This document shows positions 1 through 12,740 of a stretch of DNA of 64,000 nt, piece by piece. A program made the translations under genes and the position numbers. The notes below the pieces were generated by a model that saw only the letters and a program-made list of their open reading frames with translations, made no database searches and was not told where the DNA came from. Position 1 is the stretch's first letter, and each line of letters opens with the position of its first letter. This stretch comes from Diadema setosum (Eukaryota; Echinodermata; Echinoidea; Diadematoida; Diadematidae): assembly GCF_964275005.1 (NCBI RefSeq), contig NC_092700.1, positions 16,524,617 through 16,588,616 on the forward strand, in the 5' to 3' direction.

Positions 1-149
1 AATCATGGAAAAGTAATCCGCAATTACTAATTTAGTATTTACTCAGAGTATTTCTGGTTTTAAACAGTATTCTTTTTTTCTTTTCTTTTTTATTTTGAAA
101 GAGGGAATTCTGGGGTCCTTGTATTAGATATTATAAGTACATTAATTGT

Positions 150-1470
150 CATCCTAGTAACAATGCCTTGGGTTTGGTGACAAATTTGACCATGGCTACT
201 TCTACCTCTGGAACTGCTATGAACAGCCTTGATACCACAGTCACCAATACTTACTAACTTACGTTTTCTTATCACATCTGGTTCTTTTAAAAAAATTAGA
301 AATTAAAAATAAAAAAAAAAATGTGAAGATTTTTTAATTTGGGGGCTTTAGATTGCAGTCACAAATTATATAATATACTTACTCATAGTACTTACTTATA
401 TTACCTTATAACTTCTGGTTCTCAAAAAGATTTGTGTAGATTCTTTAAATTGGGGGCTTTGTCTCTTCCCCCACATCCCAACTGCTCTCCCCCCCCCCCC
501 CCCCCATGGGGCATTGCACCCGTAGGGGATCCCAAGTGAAGAATTGTGCACATTTGCACTTGAAAATATATTTTCTATACTATAGTGATATGTTACACCT
601 GTCAAGTGAATAGTGAAAATCTGACCATGCCTTTCATAATTTGAAGAAGATGAAAATGATAAAAAATGGGGTCCAGCTTGAACCCCTAACCCATCCCTGG
701 ATCTGCCGTGAACAAACTAGAAACTATAAAGTACAGTCACCAATCTACTTAAACATAGCATTGACTTAGCTTATCTCTTCTGGTATTAAATAGAAGAGTC
801 AAAAGATTTCTTAAATTTGAGGGCTTTTCTCCCCCCCCCCCCCCCTTACCCTGGCAATAATCCCTGCAAAGTTTGGTGAAAATCTGACCATGCACATTCA
901 AGAAAAACATGAAAATGCGGCAATTGGCCCCAATTTGGTCTCCTGTGCCTCCTCAGCTGGTTCACTCCAACTCCACCTCCATCTGTCACAAACAAACTTG
1001 AGACTACAATCACTAATCTAAATTACAAATAGCACTACTTTAGCTTATAATCACAGTTTGAGAGAAAATTTGTAAAGATTCCATAAAATTTGGGGGTTTT
1101 GTCTGTTTCCCCTCCCATTCCCCCCTCCCCCAACACACCCACCCCATCCCAGGCATTGTACTCCAAGGGACCCCCTAGGTGATGATGAATGGTGCCCATT
1201 TAAATAAATAAATATTCTATCACCCAAGTGATAATACTTACCAAGCTTTCTTTATAATAATTCTTTAGAAGAAAATGAAAATGTATTATATTCAGACCCT
1301 GATTTAGACCCCCACCCACACCCCCATCCCAAAGCTCCAAGGAGGACACTCCTGGCTCCAACATGAACAAACTTGGAACTACACAGTCATTAAATGTGCT
1401 TACTTGTAACTTGGTTGTTTCTTTTTGAAAGATTTCTTAAAGATTCCTTGATATGGGAGAGGGCTAACTT
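150..1470. repeat. Diverged tandem repeat, about 280-375 bp period
   Basis: Several degenerate copies of one unit lie head to tail. Each copy has a phrase like AACAAACTNGAAACTACAG followed by CAGTCACCAAT (near 225, 352, 711, 990 and 1364), then a GATTTCTTAAA-TTTGGGGGCTTT stretch, then a C-rich run (490-507, 828-845, about 1100-1150, about 1305-1330), then GTTTGGTGAAAATCTGACCATGC and an AAGAAGATGAAAATG stretch. There is no coding frame across copies. The family is not one I can name. No gene is visible in 1-2731. Confidence 0.6.
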
Positions 1471-2214
1471 GAGCCTTTGGCTCAAGTGAGCTAAAAATCT
1501 TATAGTACTTGATAGTTTTGTACAATTTGAGATTGCCTAGTATGGGACACGTCCATCATATTTACATGCATGGATATGTTCTCATTTCAAAGTGTCTACT
1601 GTCTATGCAACACCTACAAATTGGTGAGGTTTGATAAAAAAAAGAAGGTATTATAATGTAATTCTTTGTTTTCAAGCAGCATGTAAGATAACCATGTAGA
1701 GGTAAAAAATTATATCACACTCTCAGTTAAATACTTCTAGCCGACACAGGAGATCTGATCATTGGTGTTGACAAGACACAGATTCACCGTAAGTTAATAT
1801 CAATTAATAGAATGGAATGAAACAAATGAAAAGGAGAAGTAAAAAAAAAAAAAAAGGATATGAGAATTACAAACTAACTGGACTTTCAAGTTTATTGGGA
1901 ATGTTTTCTTTTTGTTTTGTTTTTTAACAAATAATTAAGTGATACTTTGCATTGGCCATAATCAGGTCTGCTAATATGAAACACTACCAATGAATCTTTG
2001 AAAAATATTTACACAGATATACACAAAAATGTGGTTCTACAGTACTTGGTGGGTTAGGCAAAGGGGTCCTATATTGCTATCAGTCATCAGCCACAGAAAT
2101 ATTTTCCCCAACATTTTTTCATCTCAGGTGATCTACTTGCATACAAGTGGCTACATATTGGCATTGCTTCAATTTTCAATTTCAGTTTCAATTTTAATTG
2201 AAATTGAAAAATTG

Positions 2215-2310
2215 TAAAGTGCAAAACCAAGCCAAACCAAACCAAACCAAACCAAACCAGAACAGAACAGAACAGACAAAACCAAACAGAACAAAACAAA
2301 ACAAAACTGT
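2215..2310. repeat. Simple repeat, CCAAA and AACAG types
   Basis: An A/C-rich run of CCAAA units (2225-2258) passes into AACAG units and then AAAAC units. It borders the otherwise featureless stretch 2310-2731, which is non-repetitive by eye and lacks a convincing coding frame. Confidence 0.75.
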
Positions 2311-3173
2311 TATGCATAACCACGTACCAAAGGCATAGGGGAGGACTTATTCAGTACCTGGTGGTAAACAAGAATGCATGTTATTCAGTGCTGCATGTTG
2401 GAGGCAAGTTACACTAAACACAGGACAAGGGTTTAAATTATATTTACAACAAAATACCCCCTGTCCTGAGAAGGACCCGTCAGTGGGTAAAACTTTACTG
2501 TATCTACCCCGGAGAAGCAAACAAAAAGGTGGAACAAAAGATATCTGGGGATTAATATCCTCTGTGGAGACTGTGTCCGGCTTAACGAATCCCCTCCTAT
2601 ACAACCTACGGAGGAGAGCCGATAGTGTCAAAAAATGAAAATGACTCCTCCGGACAGACGGAAGTTTCTGTCTACCCCAGAGAGAAAGGTAACCGCACCA
2701 GAGTGACATCAACAAGTACGCTGGTTACAGCGCCCCGGAGGCGTATTTTTTATTTACACGCAAGCCTGTGGCTTTTCGCAATCTAATTCAATGAAACCGC
2801 TCGTGATGCGTCTATGCTTACTCCACTAGGGTTGTTGGTTGCGAAGAGTTCTGTGAGCTGTGCACTGAACCCTCCGCTCGCGATTCGTACACGTTCATCA
2901 GTGAGTGTGTGTACGCGCTGTGAAAGTTTTGCTCGCCGTGGTAGACCTGCATCCAAGTACATGTACGTATGTAAACGAGTGAGAGTGCGAAAAAGAAAAC
3001 AATACAAAACAAAAAATCTGACCAGGAGGAGAGGGGGAGAGAGAGAGAATCATAAGGAAAGAGATAAAAAAAGCAATGAATATTCTGTGATATCTCATCA
3101 AATGAGGGTACATTCCATGGAAGACCAATTATTGGTGTATGATGGGGGTGTATATAATGGGCTACACTGACCG

Positions 3174-3515
<342 letters not shown>

Positions 3516-4136
3516 AGGTTGGAGTGATTTTTAAAGGGATGGTAGGGGCGCTGAGCATACTCCCAAAGAATTACATTTAGATGGTCATTTTTCGCCTTTG
3601 TAAATTGTAGGCCTATACACGTTTGCGTTTACTGATATGTGTGGGGGGGGGGGACTGAAGGTGAAGCCAATCCACCCCCCGCCCCCCCCCCCCCCCCCCC
3701 CCCCCCCGATATTGAAACGCATAACGACACAATAGGCCTACACATGACGAGTAATCTAACAGAATGTAAAGTATATAATGTAACACTTTTCCATCTCCGG
3801 ATTGATGATTTAGATATTGACAGGAAAGATTGAAGGGAAAAGGAGTGGAGAAGAAGAGCATGGATGGAAAGCTTGAAGGGAGAGTAGTTGAAAGTTATGG
3901 AATAGGCTACAGCTGGTACATATGCATGTACATGTATCAGAGAGTTGTGAAATAACATGATCGCTTAAATCTAATGACACCTGAATGGAACAAACATCAT
4001 ATATACATTGGAAAATGTTTGCCTTTTTTCTCATTTTAAAATTAAATCAAAAGTACTGTATTTGTCTTTCAGACCCCCCTCACTCTCTTCTTTCCAAAAC
4101 GTCTCTCATCTCCCGTCTCTCCATACATCATAGTAT

Positions 4137-4219
4137 TTTTTTTTCTCTCTCTCTCTGCCTCTCTTTCTTGCGCCATGAGCATCTTTTCATGATGGACACC
4201 GGCGCATTACAAGTGTTCA

Positions 4220-4250
<31 letters not shown>
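4137..4250 (+). mobile_element. LINE 3' tail fragment with (ATT)n
   Basis: The segment GCCATGAGCATCTTTTCATG...GGCGCATTACAAGTGTTCAT followed by ATT repeats is present in the left arm of the foldback and absent from the matching place in the right arm (near 9868), where the flanking sequence is continuous. A near-identical tail is at 33160-33240. I infer the 3' end of an L2/CR1-like non-LTR retrotransposon, heavily 5'-truncated. Confidence 0.6.
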
Positions 4251-5551
4251 TGTTCCAAATACAAGCTCTCTCTATCTCTCTTGACTCCCTCTCATATCAC
4301 ATGATTTCTGTTTCTAAGACCCCCTCTATATATACATTGTATGTACATGTATTAACTTTATTTCTCAGACCCCAACCCCCTGTTATAGCTGTTGCTATTA
4401 AAGGCCCCCAAATCTATCTTCATACTGATGGTATATTATTTTGTTTCTCAAACCTGTCCCTCTTTTCTTCATACTAGTTTCAAAGACTCGCTCTGCATAT
4501 TCATTTTCCGACCTCTCTCGGACCCCCTCCTTTTTCAAATTCATGACTCGTGTATTCCTTCCTCGATCACTGCTTGAATTAGCCTATATATATCATACAA
4601 TTTATTTGTTTTTCATACTCTCTCTGTCTCTCCCATTCTCTCTTTCTGATTCTTAAACTTTACAATGTTTGTTTACAAGACCACTTATTACTCTCTACAT
4701 TGATCAGTTTGTCTAGAAACATATACAGTCACATGTTATCTAGGAAAATTACACCACTGTTGCATGAAGTCATTATGCACTTTATTCACTTCTTTATGTT
4801 CAAGCACTTTTTTTTTTCATTAAGGTATACTACAGATGTAATCGGATCCTCCAATTTCCAAGAAGTATTGTGATACAAACTAGAACTATCACTCAATGTG
4901 ATTAATATCCCCAAAACTAAACACTGAGGCAGTTAGCTCAACAGGCAATGATCACTTTGTATATATGCTTGTCTTTAAAAAAGTACTATGACAATGTATT
5001 GTTCAACATTGAATAAAATTAACAAAAATACGTTACTATGCTCACTGATAGTCACATGTTCCATATCTCAAGTCAAGTGCTCAAAACTTGAGTGAGTAAA
5101 GTCAGTAAATCAGCCATTTCTATGATTTTCATTAAGAATACTGTTACCATGTCAACACAATGTTTGACATTAAGAAAAAATGAAGTTTGCACAACTATAT
5201 GTCATAGCTGTCACGTGGTCATGTGCCAAATTTCAAGTCAAATGCTCAAAATCCGAGGGAGTTAGGTGAATTCACAATATCATTGCATAAGATTTTCATC
5301 CAAAATGTGCTGTCACCATGTGTAGAGCCCACTAATGTCAACAATAATCGACCAGTAGAGTCATAACAACCACTAATGTGACTGCCGTATCTTCAAGCTA
5401 TATGCTTACTTGACGACAGTCTTCTGCATTTATACACTCCGTTAATTCAGTCAGTGATTTTCTTTATTCCGAGTGGTTCCCTATCGACGCGTTCTCTCAT
5501 TATACTCTTTTCTTTAATCTGTCGATACACGTATATCTCAATTTTATATTC

Positions 5552-5824
5552 ATTTCATTTCATTTTCATTTCCTTTCATTTATTTCATTCCTTCTTTCTT
5601 TTTCGTCAAACATAACACGAAATGAATTCAGAAGATATAATATAGGCATGTATTCGACTTTACATGGTAGATAATGGTTAACAAATAGGAAATTATACAT
5701 GCACACCGGCAGAATACAAAGTTATGTTTGGAGGGGAAAAAAAGAAAGAACTGAGAGGTTCACTGAAAAGCATGCTTGTAAATTGTGAACCACTCAAAGG
5801 ATTCTTGTGAATACATTAAAGTTT

Positions 5825-5857
<33 letters not shown>

Positions 5858-7123
5858 TTTTTTTACAAAGACAGGAGAGAACAAGACAGGACAATAGACA
5901 AGACAATAGAAACACAACGACATTACATGACTTTACAGTAGGGTATACCATGACAGTAATAAAACACAAAAGAATAATGGAAAGGAAGGAGAGAAAGAAA
6001 AAGGAAATGAAAGGAAAAGCCAACACGCTAAACATCGGGATCGTAAGAGGGAATTGAGGTGTTTCAGCTCAGTCAGCCGAGCAAAGTGTATACAAATAAG
6101 ATAATGTAAAAAATACACAATGATGAAATCACTGATTGACGATGAACCCTTAGGCTGTAAAGACCAGCTAAGTAATGAATCGTATATATGTTAATATGAG
6201 TTCAACAAAAAATATTTCAACTTACGCTGAAACGAATTCAAAGATAAAGAATTTTTTATATCACAACTTAAAGAATTCCAAAATCTAGGGCCAGTGTATA
6301 TAAATGTATTTTGAGCCAATAATGTTCTCAGAAGGGGTAAATGAAACTCATTTGATCGCCTGGTGGGATAATTATGAAAATATTGATTTCGGGGAAACAT
6401 TGAATCAAAAATGCTGGAAAGTGCATTTGTGTTATAATTAAACGTAAACTGACCCAGCTGTAAGAAAAACAAATCTTTGATTTTTTTAAATCTTATATCT
6501 AACAAATAATGGATCTGCATGGGAACGTGGAGAAACGCCACAAATAATATGAAGTGCCTTTTTTTTTAATAACAATAATCTATCTAATAAAGTTTGATGG
6601 GCACTATACCCCATGCTAACATTCCATAATTTAAATAAGGTAATATTAATGAAAAATACAACGTCAGCAAAGAAGACAACGGGATATGAGATTTAAGTCT
6701 ATTGATAATACCAATATCACGCGAAATTATTTTACTAATATCAATAATATGAGGCTTCCAGGAAAGTATATCGTCCACTGTAATACCGAGAAACTTTATA
6801 TGAGATACACGCTCTAAGTGAACGTCATCAAAGATGATATCTGTGGGTAAAACTTCTATAGACTTACTGAATAACATATAGTTAGTTTTCTGAAGATTCA
6901 GTAATAATTTGTTGGCTCTTATCCATTGAGTCACTTTTTTTTAATTCGGAATTAACAGTAGAGTGATTGGATTTTGGTGGGAGAAGAAAATATTTGAATC
7001 ATCGGCAAAACGTATAAAAGAAAGTATGTCGGATGATCTACAAAAATCATTTATGTAATATGATGAAAAGTAAAGGTCCTAATATACTACCCTGAGGGAC
7101 GCCACATTTAATAACTTCAAGAC
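5552..7123 (-). mobile_element. 5'-truncated non-LTR retrotransposon (L2/CR1 group LINE)
   Basis: On the minus strand this encodes the end of a reverse transcriptase. Around 7100-6950 reads a GVPQGSILGPLLFI motif followed by the catalytic FADD box. Then come NKLLLNLQKTNYMLFS, KFLGITVDDILSWKPHI and LPYLNYGMLAWG (6934-6584), and the thumb/C-terminal part with GPRFWNSLSCDIKNSLSL (6541-6191). The frame is broken between these blocks and near the FADD box, so it is dead. The 3' untranslated part carries a (CAA)n run (5825-5856) and ends in a TGAAA-rich tail at 5552-5590, as in L2 elements. The element interrupts the left arm of the foldback: TATATTC (5545-5551) and TAGATTC (7124-7130) look like its target duplication, and the right arm is continuous here (about 8566). 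It therefore inserted after the foldback was made. Confidence 0.85.
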
Positions 7124-7130
7124 TAGATTC

Positions 7131-7500
7131 GGATGTACACACTGCATGTTTCATTCTCTTGTAAACAAAAAGAAATTACTGTATTTCATTTTTGTAATAT
7201 CATGATCGATGCAGAAAATTCTTAATAAATTCATTTGAATCTGGATCGTGTAATGTCATAACAACCACTATAATATCATCATAACACGTCGACGACAAAT
7301 GTCATAATGGCCATAACACTAATGTCATAACACGTCGACGACAAAATTTAAAATCGAATTAATCACAAAATGTCATAACTCGTCGACCACAAATGTCAAA
7401 TTTTTCAAATTTACTGCAAATGTCATAACGCGTCATAGGGGAGGATCCAGGAATTCCGTAAAGGCGGCGTGCCGCCTTTACAAAATCAAATACTGGCGTG
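7131..7500. repeat. Inner arm with CGTCGAC-containing short tandem repeats, left copy
   Basis: Irregular repeats of AATGTCATAAC joined to ACGTCGACGACAAATGTC recur about every 40-50 bp (7253-7430) and are mirrored in the right arm at about 8215-8420. The shared core CGTCGAC is self-complementary. The same phrase appears once further out (5330-5395 and 8735-8790). I see no coding potential. Confidence 0.7.
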
Positions 7501-8165
7501 AACCCCCCCCCCCCTTTTCTTCTTTTTATTTCTGTTGTTTTAACAAATATAGAGAGGGGGCACAAGAGAGGGAAGCGCCCCTCTCGATCCGCGATTGCGT
7601 TAACCACAAATGTCAAAATCGGATTAAACACAAATGTCATAACACCTCGACCAGGAATATCAAAATTTCCAAATTTACTGCAAATGTCATAACGTGTCAC
7701 AGGGGAAGATCCAGGAATTCCATAAAGGGGAGGCGCCTTATACAAAATCAAAAGCTGGCGCAACCAGCTTCATTTTATTTCATTTTATTTCTTTTTGTTA
7801 TAACAAAAATATAAGAGACGGAGGGGGGCGCCGCGCCACCCCTCTACAAAAGTACAAGCTGGCGCACCCCCCCCCCTCCCCCGCCCCCATTTTTTTTTTT
7901 TGTGTGTGTGTGTTTTTACTTCTCTTGTTTTAACAAGAATATAAGGGGCATGCCAGAGGGGGATGCGCTCCCTCTCGATTCGCGATTGCATCATCCACAA
8001 TATTGTCAAAACTCATTGCTTGCATTTCAGGGGCGGATCCAGGAATTCCGTAAAGGGGAGACACCTTTCAAAATAAAAGGCTGGCGCAACCCCATCCCCC
8101 TTATTTTTTTTTTCGTTTTATTTCTTTTGTTTAAAAGAAAAAAAAAAGAAAGAAAATGAAGGAGG
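7500..8165. repeat. Central loop of the foldback: GGGGCGGATCC-type repeat pieces
   Basis: Partial copies of a repeat beginning AGGGGCGGATCCAGGAATTC and containing CTGGCGCAACC plus C-rich and T-rich runs occur near 7437, 7700 and 8031, with the inverse piece at about 8168-8222. They match the compact hAT-like MITE at 56894-57064. This is non-coding repeat debris between the arms. Confidence 0.6.
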
Positions 8166-10540
8166 GGTTACTTTTGTAAAGGCGCCTCCCCTTTACGGAA
8201 TTCCTGGATTCTCCCCTGTGACGCTTTAAGACATTTGCAGTAAATTTTGAAATGTTGACATTTGTGGTCGACGTGTTGTGACATTTGCAGCAAAAATGGG
8301 AATTTTGACATTAGTCGTCGATGTGTTATGACATTTGTTGTTAATCCGATTTTGACATTTGTCGTCGACATGTTATGACATTAGTGGTCATTACGACATT
8401 TTGTCGTCGACGTGTTATGACATTAGAGGTTGTTATGATATTGCACGATCCAAATTCAAATGAATTTATGAAGAATGTTCTGCATCGATCATGATATTAT
8501 AAAAATGAAGTACAGTCATTTCTTTTTGTTTACGAGACAATGGAACATGCAGTGTGTACATCCGAATATAAAACTGAGATATACGTGTACAAATCAAAGA
8601 ATAGGCTAAGAGAACACATCGATTGGGAACCACTCGGAATAAAGAAAATCAAATGATCTGACTGAATTATGGCACATGTATTGGGAGTGTAAATTCAGAA
8701 GACTGTCGTCAAATAAGCATATAGCTTGAAGATGCGACAACCACATTAGTGGTTGTTATGACATTAGCGGTCGATTATTGTTGACATTAGTGAGCTCTAA
8801 CATGGTGACAGCATATTTTGAAAGAAAATCATATAATGATATTGTGAATTCACCTAACTCCCTCAGCTTTTGAGCATCTGACTTGAAATTTGGCACATGT
8901 GACAGCTATTGTTTTGCAAACTTCATTTTTTCTTAATGTCAAACATTGTGTTGCCATGGTAACATTATTTTCATGAAAATCATAGAAATTGCTGATTTAT
9001 TTACTTTACTCACTCAGGTTTTGAGCACATGACTTGAGATATGGTACATTATTGTGAGTGAGCAAAATAACACATTACTGTACTGTTAATTTTGTTCAAT
9101 AATACATTGTCATGGCATTTTTTTTCCAGGAAAAGCATACAAAGTAATCATTGCTAGTTGAGCTTACTGTCTCAGTGTCTAGTTGGGGGTATATATTAAT
9201 CACATTAGGTGATACTTCTAGTTTGTATTACAGTACTTCTTGGATATTGGAGGATCAGATTACATCTGTACCTTCATGAAAAAAAGTGCTTGAATATAAA
9301 GAAGTGAATAAAGTGCATAATGACTACATGCAATAGTGGTGTAATTTTCCTTCATACATGTGACTGTGCATGTTTCTAGACAAACTGATCAATGTATATA
9401 GAGAGTAGAAAGTGGTCTTGTAAACAAACATTGTAAAGTTTAAGAATCAGAAAGAGAGAAGGGGGAGGGACAGAGAGAGTATGAGAAACAAATAAATTGT
9501 ATGATATATATAGGCTAATTCAAGCAGTGATCGAGCAAGGAATACACGAGTCATGAATTTGAAAAAGGAAGGGGTCGAGAGAGGTCGGAAAAATGAATAT
9601 GCAGAGTGAGTCTTTGAAACTAGTATGAAGAAAAGAGCGGGGCAGGTTTGAGAAACAAAATAATATACCATCAGTATGAAGATAGATGTAGGGCCTTTAT
9701 TATAGCAACAGATATAACAGAGGGGGGTTGAGGTCTGAGAAATAACATTAATACATGTACATACAATGTATATTTATATATAGAAGGGGTCTTAGAAACA
9801 GAAATCATGTGATATGAGAGGGAGTCAAGAGAGATAGGAGAGAGCTTGTATTTGGAACAAATACTATGATGTATGGAGAGACGGGAGATGAGAGACGTTT
9901 TGGAAATAAGAGAGTGAGGGGGGTCTGAAAGACAAATACATTACTTTTGATACAATGTATTAATTTTAAAATGAGAAAAATGACAAGCATGATTTTCCAA
10001 TGTATTTCATTCCATTCAGGTGTCATTAGATTATGCGATCATGTTATTTCAGAACTCTCTGATACATGTACATGCACATGTACCAGCCTATTCCATAACT
10101 TTCAAATTTTTTGTTTTGTATTGTCTTGTTTTTCGCACTCTCACTCGTTTACATACAGTAGTACAATGTACGTACATGGACTTTACACCTCCCTGGTTGG
10201 ATGCAGGTCTACCACGGCAAGCAAAACTTTCACACACTCACTGATGCACGTGTACGAATCGAATCGAATCGGCGCGAGCGGAGGCACTGTACAAGTATAA
10301 GTAACCCACAGAACTCTTCGCAACCTGAGCGGAGTAAGCATAGACGCATCACAAGCGGTTTCATTGAATTAAATTGCGAAAAGCCACAGGCTTGCGTGTA
10401 AATAAAAAATACGCGCCCCGGAGTTACCCCAAAGGAACACCGGCCGAAGCTCTCGGCCAACCCCTGGTAGTTGGGTGTGGGAGTGTAGAGGAGATTGCTA
10501 ATCAAATGGTGCAGTGTACGTGTACGGCAGTAGTATTTAC

Positions 10541-10679
10541 CTAGAAATTCCACTTCGTGACCCTTCTTCTTCAGCTGGTCAATCATGAAGTTGGCGATTC
10601 GGATGCCCAGTCGCCCCTCGCGACATGTTCCAAGGAACAGAACCACTTTCAGCCCAGACTTTGCGGAATTTGCCGCCAT
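10541..10679 (-). CDS. NAD(P)H-dependent FMN reductase-like protein, first coding exon only
   Basis: The minus-strand exon reads MAANSAKSGLKVVLFLGTCR, then EGRLGIRIANFMIDQLKKKG, then HEVEFL, and ends one base into a codon at a GTAAAT donor. This is the first beta strand, the phosphate-binding LGTxREGR loop and the first helix of the flavodoxin-like fold shared by NADPH-dependent FMN reductases and azobenzene/quinone reductases. I chose the ATG at 10679 for its strong context (AAGGATGG) and because the protein family starts just before this strand; an in-frame ATG at 10745 would add 22 residues. The later exons (the SAEYNHxxP and GGxR regions) should lie to the left, but I find none before position 1. 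The 7.7 kb foldback sits about 120 bp beyond the donor, so it appears to be inside intron 1. A 5' gene fragment is the alternative. Confidence 0.72.
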
Positions 10680-11000
10680 CCTTCGAACTATCTGTGGTTC
10701 GATATCGATTCGGAATTCCCCTATTTGCAAGAAGATACCGAGCATGCACCTGCAAGCACAAGCTTGTGTACCAGGGAATACGTACGAGCGTTGCGTTGCG
10801 TTGCTAGTCGACGTTCACGGCCCCGATCGCCTGCAAAGGAATAACGTGCAGTTGTACTCCACACTCACTTTTCCACACTCCCAAGTCCAGCTGACAACAG
10901 TGGGATGGGCGGGCGGGCGGGGGTGATTGATGGGCGGGGTCTGGATACAATAATTCGATTCGCCACCGAGTCATATCGTGTGCGCTTGTCAATGGCAAAG
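10680..11000 (-). promoter_or_regulatory. CpG-rich promoter of the FMN reductase-like gene
   Basis: Directly upstream of the exon on the minus strand the sequence becomes rich in CpG (GCGTTGCGTTGCG, GTCGACG) and contains stacked GC boxes (GGGCGGGCGGGCGGG at about 10908-10923, GGGCGGGG at about 10933). No TATA box is evident. This is typical of a housekeeping promoter. The assignment is inferred from composition and position. Confidence 0.5.
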
Positions 11001-11446
11001 AGCGTGATTCAGCATTTTTCTGTGATCAGATAATGAAACACATTATTTTCCCATATAAAGCGCATAAAAAACTCAACAACAACTAGCAGAAACACTTGCC
11101 ACTCATCCATATACCAAGTAGCAAGGTGTTGATGAAATAGAAATGAAAAAACAAAAAACAAAAAATGACAGATGAATTATGTTTCACGAAACCGTAGGTC
11201 TACATATGTGTGGTGATCACCATCAATAGATCACAGGTATCACAGATACCACCAGTCATCCATCGAAGAACATAGAAATCATCACTAAATATCCTTTTGT
11301 AACATGATATCTAACAGAAACATATTGTGCTATATTTGCACGATGTTTTGTGTTGCAATAACCTAGCAAAGCAGACTTTTCGGGGGGGGGGGTAGGGTCT
11401 AGGGAGAGTTGCAGTTATGCTAATTGTCAGACAAAGGGATAATATA
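11000..11446. other. Intergenic stretch, nothing recognised
   Basis: AT-rich, without a convincing coding frame or repeat that I can name; a short G run is at about 11382-11391. Confidence 0.5.
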
Positions 11447-12407
11447 CACTCAGCAAAAAAGAAAGAAAGAAAGTAAACACTTTTTCGAGTTCATATTTTT
11501 TATAGAAGATTATGATGAAAATCAATGTGTTATATATACGATATTAAAGGTAATTCAATTGGCTATCAAACTATAGTAACTCAATATAAAGGGAAAGCTT
11601 ACACATGAGTGAACACATTTGTTTTTGACAAAAGCAAAAATTGCAAATTTTGACGTCATTCATTTGGAATGCCCTTCAAGATAGCAATAACACAAGACCA
11701 GTTTAACACAATGAGAGACATGAATGACATAGCAAAAATAAGTTTTCGTTCTCTTTATCTCTTTATAACCTCAAACAAAATCAAAGTTGGAAAACAAAGG
11801 GGAAATAAGAATTTTCTGTCAACTCAAATTTCAAATGACATATGGAGGAGTAAGGGCACAAAGATGATTAAATGAACAGAATATCTTTATTTCATTCTTT
11901 TAATTTAGTAATTTAAGAAATTATGTGACAAATTCAAGAATCAAAATATTATTTACAATTTCCTAATGTGAGAAATCCTGCCATTTTTGTTTATATTGCT
12001 TCTCTCATTTCTTTTGAATTTGGATTTGACAGAAGATTCTTCAGTTTCCTCCATTATTTTAGCCTTTATTGATCTTTTGGGCTTCAAAGATATTATAGAG
12101 GTCATAGCTTTATTTTTGCAACTATATTCATGTTTTTTATTGTGTTAAATTTTTCTTTTGTTCTTATTGTTACATGGAAGAGCACTTATGAAGTGCACAC
12201 GTGAATGACAACTTGTTCATTTTTGCAATTTTTACTTTTTAGTGCCTTTGAAGAGAAACATGTTCACTCATCCATAAAGATTACCTATCTATTGACATAC
12301 CATGTTGATAGCCAATTAAATTATATTTCATAATGGTATACGAATATTCTATGAGAAATATAAACTTGAAAAGGTGTTTACTTTTTTCTTTTTTTTTTGG
12401 CCAAGTG
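11447..12407. mobile_element. Tc1/mariner-type MITE with long inverted repeats
   Basis: The ends are inverted copies of CACTYRGCMAAAAAAR and lie between TA dinucleotides (TATACACTCAGC on the left, GCCAAGTGTATA on the right), the target preference of Tc1/mariner elements. The inverted arms reach about 200 bp inward: AATTGGCTATCAA near 11557 matches TTGATAGCCAATT near 12306, and GAGTGAACACAT near 11607 matches ATGTTCACTCAT near 12260. A 68-codon frame at 11669-11875 has no recognisable domain and I do not call it a gene. The element is non-autonomous. Confidence 0.75.
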
Positions 12408-12740
12408 TATATTTGGTTGATACAATTATAGGAGATGGGGGAGGGAAGGATAATATTGATGACTTATACGGGCATCCACATACATTGTGTACAAAACAAT
12501 GAGAGGTTTGCAAGTTGATGACTTCATGATATTTGTATATATGGCATAGGGGCCTACCCATGCATGGACAATACAACAAAAAAAAAATATAAAGAGGATT
12601 CAATACATGTATATGTGTAGGCCCCTATGTTTTAATCTTTATAGCATATTGAAAAAGGTCTCGACTTACCTCTAAGAAAGTATGGGACTAACCTTAACAA
12701 ACCTGTGTCATATACGAGATAAGAGAATATACATCTTTAA

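Noticed and set aside
1750-1788. Possible 39-nt plus-strand exon reading GDLIIGVDKTQIH between an ACACAG and a GTAAGT
   Set aside because: Splice-like edges and a sensible peptide, but I cannot assign it to any gene or find a neighbouring exon in the window.
2347-2715. 122-codon minus-strand open frame
   Set aside because: Composition and residue pattern (many Cys, Arg, Leu, no domain) look random, and it lies between simple repeats and the edge of the foldback.
4385-4656. Open frames in the left foldback arm with a partner at 9447-9671 in the right arm
   Set aside because: The frames are not kept in step between the two arms, so they are not under coding selection.
11669-11875. 68-codon frame within the mariner-type MITE
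   Set aside because: No transposase signature, and the element length and structure are those of a non-autonomous element.
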